This document shows, one piece after another, positions 11,879 through 22,690 of a DNA stretch of 64,000 nucleotides; within the stretch, counting starts at the first letter, position 1, and each line of letters begins with the position of its first letter. The notes under the pieces were generated by a model. That model was not told the origin of the DNA and made no database searches. It worked only from the letters and a program-made list of their open reading frames with translations. The translations under genes were made by a program, and so were the position numbers. The stretch is from Dryococelus australis (taxonomy: Eukaryota > Arthropoda > Insecta > Phasmatodea > Phasmatidae): assembly GCA_029891345.1 (NCBI GenBank), contig CM057009.1:290666966-290730965 (forward strand), written 5' to 3'.

Positions 11879-12221
11879 GTTGTGAGTGGCCAATAGTAGT
11901 AATTAATGCTAGCAGAAAAGCAGGAAGAATATATGGTATGAATAACATTTTGCGGATCACGTAAACCTGTATTTGTTTTCACAATTAGTTAGTAATCAGG
12001 CACTTGGCTGTGAAGACATAGCAAAAACCAGGTTTTATAGTCACTGAGTCCCCGTGCTAGAGATCTAGTACATGTTGCACATGAAGGATATATACGGCCG
12101 GTGCAGTACATAGCAAGGAATCAGTTTCCGCTGTCTTGACCCTCTTCCCGGTGAATAATCTGATTTGTGAAATTTTCGGCCTCTCTCATTTGTGATTGGT
12201 TAATGCTGATAACATCGAACG

Positions 12222-12925
12222 CACAAAATGAGAGGAAATCGAACAAATTATTTGTTTGTATGGGAACAAATATAAATGTAGTTGTCCTAACAAAATATAT
12301 TGTTGAGCAAACAAAATTTGATAAGAACCAAAATTACTTTTGCACGTTTAACAAAATATAGGTACGTTTGAATAAACAAAATATCTGTGTTGGGCTAAAA
12401 ATAATTAGACTGTCAACTAAATATTTTGTTGAATGAACTGTACATATTTGTTTGGCCACTCATTTGATTGGCTTCGTTCAAAAATACAGCTCGAGAGTCT
12501 GTGTGTCTTTTTTCTGACAATTAGAATAGTAACCGTGTTTGTTAATGCATATGTTGATGCTTAACCATCGTATAAACACATTAATAAAACAATGCAAGAA
12601 GAAACTAACAAATAATATTTCTTTGCACACGTTGCCCAATATTTAAAGTATATCTACTTAAAAGCTTTCCGATGTACGTATATGTAACATTAGCTCAGGT
12701 TAATAAAGCTCAGCACTCTGACGCAGGTGAGCTAGGTTCGAAACTCAGTTGAACTTGTAAGATCTTTTATATCGTCCCAAAATGTTTAATGTACGTGTAG
12801 CCAAACAAACCCTTTAGTTGCACCAACCAAATCTTATAGTTTGGGGCAACCAAATGAGAATAACATAATAGTTTGGTTTCAGCAACAAAAAATGTCATTT
12901 CCCCTATACAAACAAATAATTTGAA
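12222..12925 (-). mobile_element. Tc1/mariner-like MITE with internal tRNA-like unit, copy G2
   Basis: The reverse complement aligns over nearly its whole length with 29335-29990. Shared blocks include CCTAACAAAATATATTGTTG, AGCAAACAAAATTTGA, CTAAATATTTTGTTGAA-like and GCCACTCATTTGATTGGC. The terminal CACTGAG seen in copy G1 has decayed here. The 12688-12750 segment looks like a pol III promoter (see separate entry). Edges are approximate. Confidence 0.75.
12688..12750 (+). repeat. tRNA-like pol III promoter segment inside MITE G2
   Basis: TTAGCTCAGGT resembles an A box and GGTTCGAAACT at 12735-12745 is a full B box. Both lie about 40 bp apart as in a tRNA. The same segment sits inside G1 at 29463-29535 on the minus strand (B box complement at 29469-29479), so it was part of the element before it spread. 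It cannot fold into an intact tRNA by eye, so I do not call a tRNA gene. Confidence 0.6.
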
Positions 12926-13549
12926 TATTAAAAAATATAAATTTAAACAAGTTTCTTTAAAATTTGTAATAAAAAGAAAGACTTCCATAACGTTCACTTT
13001 ATTTTTGGGTATATCTACACCGTTTATTGAAAAATAATATATATGAAATCAGATATAAATTTAGGGTTTTATATAAAATCGTATTACATGTTAAAAATTA
13101 CGTATGACTAACATAATATTTTAGAAGTACGTTTAAGCACACAGATAATTAATTATTTTTCAGTCTGAAGAAATTAAATTTTTTAAATGTTACATACCTG
13201 AATTAAATATGGCTGCCAATTCGTATGTTTGAGGTTATGTACGACCGACTGGACTTCCAAGCCGACTGATGTGCCCACACATGCAAGGTAAGTTGTATTT
13301 ACATCGCCGTATCAATGCATAGCAAGAGGGAGCGATGTTAACATTTGGGGTTGGGGAAGAAACGGTAGTTAGAAAGGAAACTGAAGGCAAGCGGTTTAAA
13401 CGTATATGAATAAATGTGTGGGAGTATTTATTACTAGTTAGTGGTGAGGTATCAATTGCCTGTTGGCTGCGGTAAGGAATGTGTGTGAGCTCGAACATAG
13501 GAACATACGCTAGATGTGGCGGGAGTATACGACCAAAGTAGAAGGGATA
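12926..13549. other. Intergenic, left flank of the palindromic composite
   Basis: AT-rich to 13200. From 13235 to 13550 base composition rises and the minus strand has a 138-aa ORF (13235-13651) without any domain I recognise. Part of this ORF lies in the inverted arm described next. Confidence 0.45.
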
Positions 13550-14289
13550 TGCCGGTTTAGGGACATCGGCGTCTGGCACTGGAGCCGGACCCCGTGGAGC
13601 CCCATCTTGTTGCATCACCCGTCCGTCATATCTTTTCCCTTTTTCCCTCAAAATCGACCAAAAGACCTTTTTCCCTTAAAAATTTATCTTTTTCCCAGAG
13701 CAGGTGAAAGGGATCAGTGACTCCATTGTCAGGGATCAGCGACTTTAATGACATGGATCAGTGACTCCGAGCCAGACAGGAGACCGGCATCAGTGACCCA
13801 GGGGTCAGGAGAGCAGGACCTATGACCTTTGACCTTTGAATAAAAAATTCCAAAAAAAAAATCCGAAAAATTCGCAAAAAATTTAAAAAATCCAAAATAT
13901 TGCAAAAAAACCCAAAAAAATTATTATTAATATAAAATCATTAAAAATTAGTAAAACTATCAAAAAAACATTTAAATTATTTGTTAACTTACATTTCCCA
14001 GCACCACAATTAATCACATTCGTTCCATCCCCAGCAGAAGACTGGCTCCTCCGCACCCACTCCCCTCGCCAATACTCATTCCGCTATCTTGATTTTTTTT
14101 TCGTACGTCAGTTGTTTATACATTACCTAAGACCGCCATATTGGTAGGTGACCACCATATTGGTATTCATCACTTGTCTGCCATATTAAATTTCCTTGAA
14201 TTTTTGGATCAAAGGTTTAAGGTTAAAGGTCACAGGTTGGGAATGAAAGTCAATGGCATCCAATATGGCGGCCGCGTGATGTAACAATA

Positions 14290-14640
14290 TTACGGATCAA
14301 TTTCAATTGATTATTTATCGAGTTTGTTAGTCTCAAAGTCATTCAAGGTTATGGGGTCAAGGTCGAGGTAGTCTGCATCTGATATGGTGGTAGTAGTCTG
14401 TAATGTATTATGCATGTCGACTTTTATGTATTAATTCTCGATTTTTTATTTTCATAGTCATTCAAGGTCATGGGGTTAATGTCGAGGTAGTATGCATCTC
14501 ATATGGTGGCAGTAGTCTTTAATGTATTATGATTGCTGACTTTTATGTATTTTTTCTCGAGTTTGTATTTTCAAAGTCATGGGGTCAATGTCAGGGTCAT
14601 TGGTGTCCAATATGTCGAATGGGTGATGCCTTCGAAGATG
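14290..14640 (+). repeat. Diverged tandem repeat, about 115-bp unit
   Basis: Successive blocks at about 14335, 14455 and 14570 share TTCAAGGTYATGGGGTCAA and continue as a GTCGAGGTAGTMTGCATCTS-type sequence. They then share a GGTGGYAGTAGTCTKTAATG stretch and a CTTTTATGTATTNNTTCTCG stretch. Three or so imperfect units are visible. Confidence 0.7.
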
Positions 14641-14694
14641 GTGGTTGCCTACCAAGTTGGCGGACTCCAATAATGTATAAACAACTGATTTACG

Positions 14695-14830
14695 AAAAAA
14701 CAAAAATGGCTGCCTCCAGTAACATATACACAAATATGACTGCCTCCGGTAGCATATAAACAAAGATTGCAGCCAACAGTAGCATATAAAGAAAGATGGC
14801 AGCCTCCAGTAACATATAAACAAATGACGA
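14695..14830 (+). repeat. Minisatellite, 30-bp unit, about four copies
   Basis: Unit of the form ATGGCTGCCTCCAGTAACAT with a following ATAAACAAAG. Because 30 is a multiple of three, the minus strand reads as a 10-residue peptide repeat (Y-V/A-T-G-G-C/S-H pattern) in two overlapping ORFs. The same unit recurs at 63235-63385. I take the ORFs to be a product of the tandem repeat. Confidence 0.8.
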
Positions 14831-15489
14831 ATGTAAAAATCAAAATGGCGGAATGAGTATATGTTACGGGATTGGAGGCGAGGTAGTCAGTTGGTTGCTG
14901 GATTCGAACAGAGGTGAGTAATTGGTGGTGTGGGGGAGACCTACGGAAATGAAAGTTTTTCATTAGAATTTTTTAAACAATTTTTAAAATAAAAATTTTT
15001 TGAGTAAATTTTTTTTAGGGAAAAGGGAAAATTCAAGTGAAAAAAGGGAAAATGGCCGCAGGGGTTAAAGGCTTTTTGATTAAGAGATTTAAAAAATAAA
15101 GTTTAATAAAAATAAAATTTAAAACGAATTTCTTAATTTTTTAAACTATTTTCTAATTAAATTCTTAATAGTTGATATTTTATAAAAAATTTATTGATTT
15201 TTATTTTGTTGTATTTTTTTATTTTTTTCAAGGTCAAAGGTCGCACGGGTCGGCGGTGCAAGTTCAATGACATACAATAAGGTGGTCAGGTAATGTAACA
15301 AGATGGCGGCTCCCCCGGCTCCGGTGCCTAACGCCAATGTCCCCAAACAGGCATAACTATACTACCGAACAAAGATAAAACTTGGATCCTCTAGCGAGGT
15401 ACATTTAATAAACTTTTCAGTTACAGATAAATTTGCAATTTCAATCGTTGCAACGAAGAAATAGTGTGTTAGAAACTGTGCAAGTATCA

Positions 15490-15562
15490 ATTGAATACTC
15501 TGTCATACGTCACGGCCAATATAAACGTGTCTAGTTTGACGTTATCGACATCAGCTGTTAAT
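15490..15562 (+). repeat. Dispersed repeat, family K, copy 2
   Basis: CTGTCATACGTCACGGCCAA with the TATAAACG block and TTTGACGTTATCGACATCAG aligns with 7735-7812. Confidence 0.5.
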
Positions 15563-15660
15563 GGAACTGCGTAATGTGGTCCCAAGAACCAATTATGTCT
15601 TCCCTTACTTGACGGACTGTATTATTGGACGCCGATTTGTTATGTATACAGCGTATATCA

Positions 15661-16305
15661 TTATAGGCTGTTCGCGGCAAAGGAGCCACGTTGGCTGAGC
15701 AATTAGCACGCTCGCCTGCCACCAAGGCGAACCGGGCTCAATCCCATCCGGGTCACCGGATTCTCGTAAGTGGGAATCGAACGGTGCCGTTGGTCGGATG
15801 GCTTTCTCGGGGCTCCCCCGTTTCCCCCGCCACTTCATTCCGGCGCCGCTCCATATTCACTTCAATCACCCTCGTCGGCTCTCAAGACCTCGCTGTTAAG
15901 AGCCGCTCAAATCTTTTCGCTTCCCTTCTCGGAAAAGTGAGCACTTTTGAAAGCACTACTGAATATATAGGTGTATGAACATTGTGTATTCTTCCGCCAT
16001 ATGTAAAGTTAACATTTTCATTGGCCTCATTGCCTTATTCATGCGTTGGTCTAGTGAAATTCCAAAATTATTGTATATGGGAATACGTTACAAATCTGCT
16101 AATTCTTGCACTCAGGTGCATTGAAATATGGAAAGCAAAAGAACCGGTTTCAGTTTTCACAAATATGTACCTTACACGTTTAGTTCAACTTCAAGATATG
16201 AGACTACATTCTCTCAATCGTTACCAATAAATATATGCACGTAGGAGTAGTGATATTTTTTCAGAGTTTGATTTCAAAAATTCTCACTTTGTCATACATA
16301 AACCG
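15661..16305 (-). mobile_element. Family C element, copy C5, split by SINE E5
   Basis: The left end TTATAGGCTGTTCGCGGCAAAG is separated from its continuation, GTGAGCACTTTTGAAAGC (15936 on), by a SINE with its own duplicated target. The rest matches the reverse complement of C1: TCTTCCGCCATATGTAAAGT, TTAACATTTTCATTGGCCTC and the terminal TCAAAAATTCTCACTTTGTC. The order of events is clear: C inserted first, the SINE later. Confidence 0.8.
15683..15925 (+). mobile_element. tRNA-derived SINE, family E, copy E5, nested in C5
   Basis: A box GTTGGCTGAGCAATTAGC and the E body with CCATATTCACTTCAATCACC. TSD TTCGCGGCAAAG at 15671-15682 and TTCTCGGAAAAG at 15926-15937 (10 of 12 identical). The duplicated target is family C terminal sequence. 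Confidence 0.9.
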
Positions 16306-16576
16306 CCACTCTTGAAAGAATAAAAAGGCTTTAAAAAATATTGGTATACTTTCCAATTTACTACTTCTAAAACTTGTAATTGACTTTTCATCAAAGTATC
16401 CTAAATAAATTCGGATGTTTAAAAGAATTTTTTACGTTTTTGGCATACTTCGAAATTATCTGGAATTTTTTAGTTCACGGTAATCGGAGACAAGTTAATA
16501 GTCACCAGAAGTAAATGTCAAGGTCGCCAACACCCAAATGACCGACGCATTATTTCACTGACCAATTACCTATTGT

Positions 16577-16817
16577 TAGAGACCTGAAGAATTCGCGGAT
16601 TAATTTTGGGACAGGCTAGAATTCAACACACGTGCGTTTGTGTAACTTTAGCCATTGGTCCACGCGGTGCTTGACACCTTCTGGAGAACGCTGTGCAATT
16701 GTCGCCTTCCAATGTGACAGCAAACAGCCAATTTGCAGCTGACATCGACATTTTTGTACATAAGTCTGTAGAGTCTAGCCTGCAGGTCATTGAACTCGCG
16801 AATTTTCCCCGTCTCTA
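16577..16817 (-). mobile_element. hAT-like MITE, family A, copy A4
   Basis: A 241-bp inverted copy, TAGAGACCTGAAGAATTCGC to CCCCGTCTCTA. TSD CCTATTGT at 16569-16576 and CCTATTTT at 16818-16825. CACGTG and CCATTGG are intact; the TATA has mutated to TTGTGTAA on this strand. Confidence 0.92.
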
Positions 16818-16825
16818 CCTATTTT

Positions 16826-18062
16826 CATTCTCTTTGCCTCTGGGATCGCATTTATAAAGTATTTAATTACAAAGGGACCTTTATAAAACACGGTATTTTA
16901 GGGATCAACATTAAATAAAAAAAAGATTTTTGACCTTACGCTAACGTCTTTCGAATTATATAAAATCGCGTTTTCTTTGAAGTTTTTGTCGAATATTATT
17001 TTTTAGTAGATTTAAGTATTCTTTGGCACTTTGAAAATAATTTATGTTTTAGCTTAATAAAGAAATTTTAAGCCTTTTGGCTTGCTAAATGGCTCCTATC
17101 TGTGAGCATGGATTTTTATGGTTGACTGCCACATTTTATTGTGTGCATGTTATGTATGTAATATCCTTATTAGAGGATTGCAAGCGTTGGTTTTTTTTTA
17201 TCTACATTGGCGAGTTAATTAACGTGACTGTGTACATTTTTCACAGAATTATTAATTAGTTCATCAGTTCAGTGACGGGAAAAATTATAATTTGAAATTT
17301 GTAGGAATTTAAAATACAGAGATTAAATGAATGTTAATCTTTAATGCATGTTCTCTTTTTTGTTAGTGTGAGATAATACAAATTAAACATCCGTGTTTAT
17401 TTTTAATAACATACGCGCTTCTTTCGCTCCCGGAAGAAGTTTGCCCCAATTGTTTTGTCGTTTATGTAAACATTGTTCCCATTATCGGTTTAGGTTCTAT
17501 TTGTTTAGAATTATTTATTTACGAAATTCTCTTGGAAATGGGATGATATTTCCTAGCGAAGCATTGCGACATATTATTTACTGTGGTTCATCAAGGCAGT
17601 GAAAGGTCAATATTACTTTTCAAAAATCTTCTCTTATTTTGCTTATACGTTTGGTTTGTGAAACTTACTATTTGTTATTAAAACTAAGTATACGGTACTA
17701 AATTATCAGAGTCAGTGTTCAGTGATTACTAGAGAATATCCGCTTTTAGAACCGAAAATTTTTGGATGTATATCGAAAATAGCAAATAATTTTTTTAGGA
17801 AACGTATCTGAAAAAAAGATGACTAATTTTGTTACCATGGAGTATTGTGGCTGAATTCTATAATTTGATCTCCGAGACGATATCGAAAAGTATCTTCGAC
17901 TCTTGTTTTCTTGTGCAAAAATGTGCAACGGAAAACTCGTTTAAGAGAAGTTACAAAATCGTGTTAGAAGCGAATGACGTCAGTCAAAACGTGAGAGAGC
18001 GAAGATTATCAGTGAAATATTAGTTGCTGAAAGTCACTTTTTAAGCTGCTCGAACCCACAAT
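16826..18062. other. Intergenic, strongly AT-rich
   Basis: Several 60-70-aa ORFs (17393-17602 plus, 17746-17928 minus, 17829-18023 plus) lack motifs and overlap each other. Nothing supports a gene. Confidence 0.55.
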
Positions 18063-18436
18063 CTTAAATCGAGGTAGGCCGCTTATTCATCTTCTGCGCA
18101 TATACCCAACACTCACCTAGCCCAAAAACAACACAACTGTCAAAGTTACACGGTCAACACTGATGGACGTTTTTGTTTATATCTTAATATTTAAATGACA
18201 AGAATTATATTATTAAAATCCTATTACCAGTTAGAATTTAGTCAAACTGCATTACAAACGCGTTAGAGGAAGTTTAAATCATCTTTAAGTGCTTGTTTAC
18301 AAATCAGTTTTCCAACGTAAAATCCAGACCATGCAGTTTAAGCTAGTTGTGTTGGTATAAAAGCAGTTCAATGTTGGGACACGGGGACTGGTTGTGCGCA
18401 GCTTGCGACATCGGTTTACCTCATCTGTAGTCTATG
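18063..18436 (-). mobile_element. Family D element, copy D2
   Basis: Inverted copy of D1. Left end TCTTAAATCGAGGTAGGCCG and right end CGGTTTACCTCATCTGTAGT are diverged forms of the 22-bp D terminus. Its right terminus is the first part of the 41-bp triplicate that follows. Confidence 0.8.
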
Positions 18437-18537
18437 TTTCGACCAGCGTGTCACGTTTACCTCATCTGTAGTCTATGTTTCGACCAGCGTGTCACGTTTA
18501 CCTCATCTGTAGTCTATGTTTCGACCAGCGTGTCACG
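18415..18537 (+). repeat. 41-bp direct repeat, three perfect units
   Basis: Units at 18415-18455, 18456-18496 and 18497-18537 are identical. Each begins TTTACCTCATCTGTAGTCTA, the D2 terminal repeat, and continues about 18 bp into flanking DNA. The array therefore arose by duplication across the D2 right border, after insertion, and recently, since no substitutions have built up. Confidence 0.95.
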
Positions 18538-18833
18538 TGAACTGGAAACCAGTGACTCGGCAAAGCGTAAGTCACTGAAATTATGTGGAAATCATTATTA
18601 CGTCAGTGGAATTTAGCTAACGAAATAAACAACAAAAACGTGTATTTTATGGTGTTCAGTTAGTACCAAAATTGTAGCAATTTAATGTTATATTTTTGTA
18701 CATTTTAAAGAAACAGCTTAGATAACTCTCTATTGTGTGCTACAGTAGTAATTTTATTTCGCCAGTTAAACTTAATAAAACGAAGAACTTAACCTGTTCA
18801 GAAAAATAATATTTTAAATATGAAAGGTAGTTA

Positions 18834-19252
18834 AAGGCTGTTCACGATAAAGTGAGCACATTTGAAATGAACCTTAGAAAAATGTTAATGCTTCTGCATG
18901 GCATATATTTCAACGGGCTCACTGAAAGACACGTGCCCAGTAAAGTTGGTACCGATGGAGGGAAAGTAGTTCCATATCTTAACGTCCAATAAAAAGTGCT
19001 AGGTAACCATTTATAATAACTTAAATTATTTCTTTTCTTTCTTTTTTTAATGCTTCAAAATGTAAAAATTAGCAGATTTGCAAAATATTTTCTTTTCTAA
19101 TAATTTCACAGTTTCATTTGACCTAAGCATGAATAAAGTGATGAGGCCCATAGCAATGTAAATTTTACATCAGGCGGAAGAAGACACAACGTGCATAGAA
19201 GAAGATCTTAAGCAGGGCTTCCAAAGTGCTCATTTTACCGTGAAAAGCCTAT
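18834..19252 (+). mobile_element. Family C element, copy C2
   Basis: AAAGGCTGTTCACGATAAAG at left and TTTTACCGTGAAAAGCCTAT at right, about 420 bp, colinear with C1 throughout. Non-coding. Confidence 0.85.
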
Positions 19253-19699
19253 AACAGACTTCATAAAATGTTTTTACTCTACGGATCCTGTGACCTGTAT
19301 CCAAGAGCTCAAGCAAAATGGCAAACACTCAACAACGTAAAGCCATATATGGCTGCTTGTGCAAAAACTATGGCTGATGCAAAGTGTAGTCGCGTGCAAA
19401 ATGAATTGTATTGTAAGTTTGTATGAAGTAAAACGCTTGAAACTACTCAAGTAATAATTTATAAACGAAAAAAATTAAAAAAAAAAACACGTGCTGCTGT
19501 TACTCATTAACTGTTAACATTTCAAATCAACACAGAACTCTTAAAATTGTATAAATGCGTTCTTATAAACAGAAGAACTTCACTGATATCTTTGTAGGCA
19601 TCTACTGCAGTATTTAGCAAGGAAATTGTTGTTAAGCTCGTAAGTAGAGTTGGTCTTGTGGTCAAGGGTGAGGAATAATAATGAAAGGGATATGAGTAA
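19253..19699. other. Intergenic; nothing recognised
   Basis: No motif-bearing ORF or repeat border. Confidence 0.5.
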
Positions 19700-19962
19700 C
19701 GATCCGGATATTGCGCGGATTCATTTGCATGCAAGCTAGACTCCACAATCCTTTGTGCACTCGAGCTTTGTTAGTTGTTAATGGATTGATGCTCCAGTTT
19801 TACGCCAGACTAGTTGGGGCGGGATTTTGTCGTTGTTCCCTTGCAGGTTTATCGACTAGGGCGTGTCTTAAAAACTGCGGTCCAACTGAAAAAGGTAGTC
19901 AAATGAACAAGCCTTTGAAGTCTAGGTTGTCCTCAACTGAATTCACGACATTTCTGGGTCTC
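19700..19962 (+). mobile_element. Diverged family B MITE, copy B5
   Basis: CATGCAAGCTAGACTCCACA and the following TCCTTTGTGCACTCGAGC match the family B interior. The later GTCTAGGTTGTCCTCAACTG and GAATTCACGACATTTCTGGG match its right end. The left terminus is lost. Confidence 0.6.
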
Positions 19963-20640
19963 TATATGTGGGTTGTAGTTCCCGTGCTGGCAAGGTGTAC
20001 CATTTTTTTTTTGTGAGAAATATTTCGAAGCAATTTTTCCCTTATTACCTACAATCCATTCATCGCATTGGTTTTCATAAAGGAAAATATTATGTCCACT
20101 TCTCAATAATGCAAGTCGTGAGACGAGCTTGTAATTTGTAATATTACAAATATGTGTTTTGCCGATTATACAAGAAATCCGTTTGTAGTGTTACAACTTG
20201 GCAACTGGGTTTCCAAGAATTTTTTTCGGTGAAAGTACAAGAAAAAAGTTTGCTGTGTGTCAGCCGCGAACCTCATGCACCATCAAAAGAATTAAGTTTA
20301 ACCGTTCGGTCACACATCGATTTCTGAGTTCAAGTGTTGCAATCACGTAATTTTTTGGTACTTGCGGCACTCGTGTTCAGCACTCGTCTTGCAGCCAATG
20401 AACCACGTCCTGAATGCTCGATGATATTGGCGTTAACCATCCATGTCAAAGAGGTGTAGAAAACTCCACAAATCAGATTTGCCAAATGGAAAACAGTGCA
20501 CTGGTGCTTTGCTGTGTACAGCAGCCGCCATAAATAGTATTCACGAGCAACACGTCCACGATCGTGGACACTACCACTGAACGGGCTAATTTTCAATATA
20601 GTGTAGGCAGTTTATGGAATTTTTTTATTCCCCATTCAGT
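19963..20640. other. Intergenic; 16-bp perfect palindrome at 20554-20569
   Basis: Moderate-GC stretch at 20330-20600 with an 88-aa minus ORF that I cannot place. GTCCACGATCGTGGAC at 20554-20569 is a perfect inverted repeat without spacer. Confidence 0.5.
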
Positions 20641-20652
20641 TACAGTGCCCTA

Positions 20653-21072
20653 TGTCTGGGACGTCGCTCAGGAATTGTAAGTATAGTACAGAAAAGGAAA
20701 CCGTGTATAATGACGCAAGTACCTCGCGTGTGGAAGTTGTTCCTCTCTTTTGCATTCCGCAGTGCTGTGTTCTGATTCCTGCGCTTGGCTGCAAAACCAC
20801 CTCAACCACGACGGTAATAGGGGCGAGGACACGAGCAGAGAACTGTCAGTTAAACAAGATATTTGTAACAATCTGACGCCGCGAGTATTTAGCGCGCGCG
20901 GAGCTCTGAAGCGGGGCCTGTCGCCGACCTGACGCCAGACAACTGCCACCTGACTACGGACCGCAAGAGGGCGTTCTGGGGCCGCCCATTCCGAGACTTC
21001 TGCACGCAGCCTTCGGCGTCATCAATAAAGCGATATTGCTCCAGTGAGTTACTGCAGAGACTCTAGTAGACA
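20653..21072 (+). mobile_element. LTR-like CpG-rich segment, borders uncertain
   Basis: The segment is much richer in CpG than its flanks (CGCGCGCGGAGCTC at about 20892) and contains a polyadenylation signal, ATCAATAAAGCG, near 21028. Candidate ends TGTC at 20653 and GACA at 21072 would give a TG..CA unit, but I find no TSD. It could be a solo LTR or part of a promoter/terminator. No ORF within it is convincing. Confidence 0.35.
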
Positions 21073-21448
21073 TTGACTTCGTGGCTGATAAAGATAAAGT
21101 AAATTAAATTACTCAATTCCCCCGCTCTTAAACATGAAGTAAAGATTGTACGAGTTATGTCACTTGTATTTTGAGTGTAGTTTTACATAAAGATATTAGA
21201 CACAACGTCGCCTTTAATTCATAGGTACACTTCTCATCTGAGTACTCATTAATTGCCTTCTGGTAAGCCACCAGAAACAGATAGGTTCGGTACGCCCCAA
21301 AAGCAAACCGCAACAGCAGTCTCACAAACAACTGTTACCAGTATACAATGGAGCGCAAGCGGATATTTATTGGTCACGATATACTTAACAGAGCATCATA
21401 TCAGAGTATTCCTACTGACGTGAACAAAAAGTTGTGTTTTACAACGCC

Positions 21449-21660
21449 TAAACAGACACATTCATTTGTAAATATGGTGTACTCGCGGTTTCTTCGCCCT
21501 TTTTGAATCAATACTTTGAATGATCTCCCCATGTATGAGGTGTTAAGTTGTGTCCAACACATGTCGTATATCACAAGCGTTTTATACTTGTGTTCACAAA
21601 GTTAATTTTTTTTCTGTTAAATTGAAATGTTATTGATATTTTATCTATAAATTTTCTGAC
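21449..21660 (+). repeat. Dispersed repeat, family M, copy 1
   Basis: TTTGAATCAATACTTTGAAT and then CCATGTATGAGGTG, GTATATCACAAGCGTTTTAT and ACTTGTGTTCACA align with 45330-45500. Ends are not defined. Part of a 78-aa minus ORF falls here and is not a gene. Confidence 0.65.
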
Positions 21661-22654
21661 CGTGCTACGTCCTAAGCCAAGGGCGTGGCAAGGCCGGATT
21701 TCCATAAGACCTAGCAAAATCCACAGAACACCAAATGGCAAAACGCCAAGCAAAGAACCAATATTATTTCTGTACAATGCAAGGGTGAGATTATTTGTGG
21801 TAAACAACTTATAACAAAAACAAGGAAGTGCGGTAGTTCTCTTTTATTTTTGTTAAGTTTTATTTCAATTCTTTTCATTTGGTTTCAATATTACATGAGT
21901 GGCAGGTAACATGAAATTCCTTACCCCTATATCTGAATTTCATTAACATATACATAAAACTCCATGTTACCATAAAAATTGAGTAAAATGGAAAATAGTT
22001 TACAGGTACAAAAGTTTGATATCACTCACCAAATACTTGGATTTTTCACACTTAAAATATGGGCTATGTTTACGCAAATAACTGGCCATTAGGTAAATAC
22101 AGTAGACCATCACAATATACACTGGGAACGTAACCCCAAAATTGCAATCATCACAAAATGGCGGATGAAATCCTGTCGTACCGACATTCTACTCTGGACT
22201 TTAAAGAACACCAGAAAAACCAATATGGTAACACATATATTAGATTTCTGGTCATGAATCAATGAACATTTAAACCTCAAAATTTGACACAGTAATTTTA
22301 TTTCATCTGCTCGCGATCCCACGTGGATAGGAGCAACTGCTTAACAATCCCCAGCCTTAATACCCGGGAGCAAATGCTAGTATTTTAAAATTTTTCCCCA
22401 ACTTCATAAGTTTTTCATTTGTTTACAACTATTTAAAAACGACAAGGACCCTGGTATCGACTGCCATAGCCGCACCTACCGTGAATTGGTTACAAAGATT
22501 ACCGCCTCTTTTTTTTAAACTACCTTATTCTAAGTGTTAAGTGTAAGTCCAAAGGTAGGGTCGGGTTCTAATTGCATCTCAGGGCTGAGCCCATTACGCC
22601 TAAAGGAGAGGGAATTTAATACAAGGAGGCGGGCATCGCGGCCTAGAGGGAATG
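21661..22654. other. Intergenic; nothing recognised
   Basis: AT-rich to about 22440, then more balanced. No motif-bearing ORF. Confidence 0.5.
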
Positions 22655-22690
22655 GGTAGGCATGGCCATCACTTTGGGGCCATGCCTACC
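22655..22690. other. Strong hairpin, 13-bp perfect stem
   Basis: GGTAGGCATGGCC at 22655-22667 pairs exactly with GGCCATGCCTACC at 22678-22690 across a 10-nt loop. The surrounding 22600-23500 is more GC-rich than the window. There is no poly-T after the hairpin, so it is not a bacterial-type terminator. Role unknown. Confidence 0.85.

Larger units (their letters stand above)
13550..15355. mobile_element. Palindromic composite element of unknown class
   Basis: Inverted arms of about 70 bp lie at 13550-13620 and 15285-15355, matching through GGACATCGGCGTCTGGCACT on the left and its diverged complement on the right. Inside, both halves repeat in mirror order: an AAGGGAAAA-type low-complexity tract, a TGACCTTTGACCT motif, and long A/T tracts. 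The middle holds a 30-bp minisatellite. The arms can be read as a Pro/Val-rich peptide (PAPVP-D/N-A-D/N-VPK) starting at an ATG in the right arm. This reading is short and broken, and I do not assign it to a family. Confidence 0.5.

Noticed and set aside
13235..13651. 138-aa ORF as a viral or host gene
   Set aside because: It partly lies in an inverted arm of a repeat element and has no identifiable domain. Composition alone does not support a gene.
14649..14963. Cysteine-rich 10-residue repeat protein
   Set aside because: Produced by a 30-bp minisatellite read in frame; two frames are equally open and no start context stands out.
18415..18537. Possible CRISPR-like array
   Set aside because: The units are directly adjacent with no spacers and derive from a transposon border; the genome is eukaryotic.
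22655..22690. Rho-independent terminator
   Set aside because: Good stem but no T run, and the context is eukaryotic.
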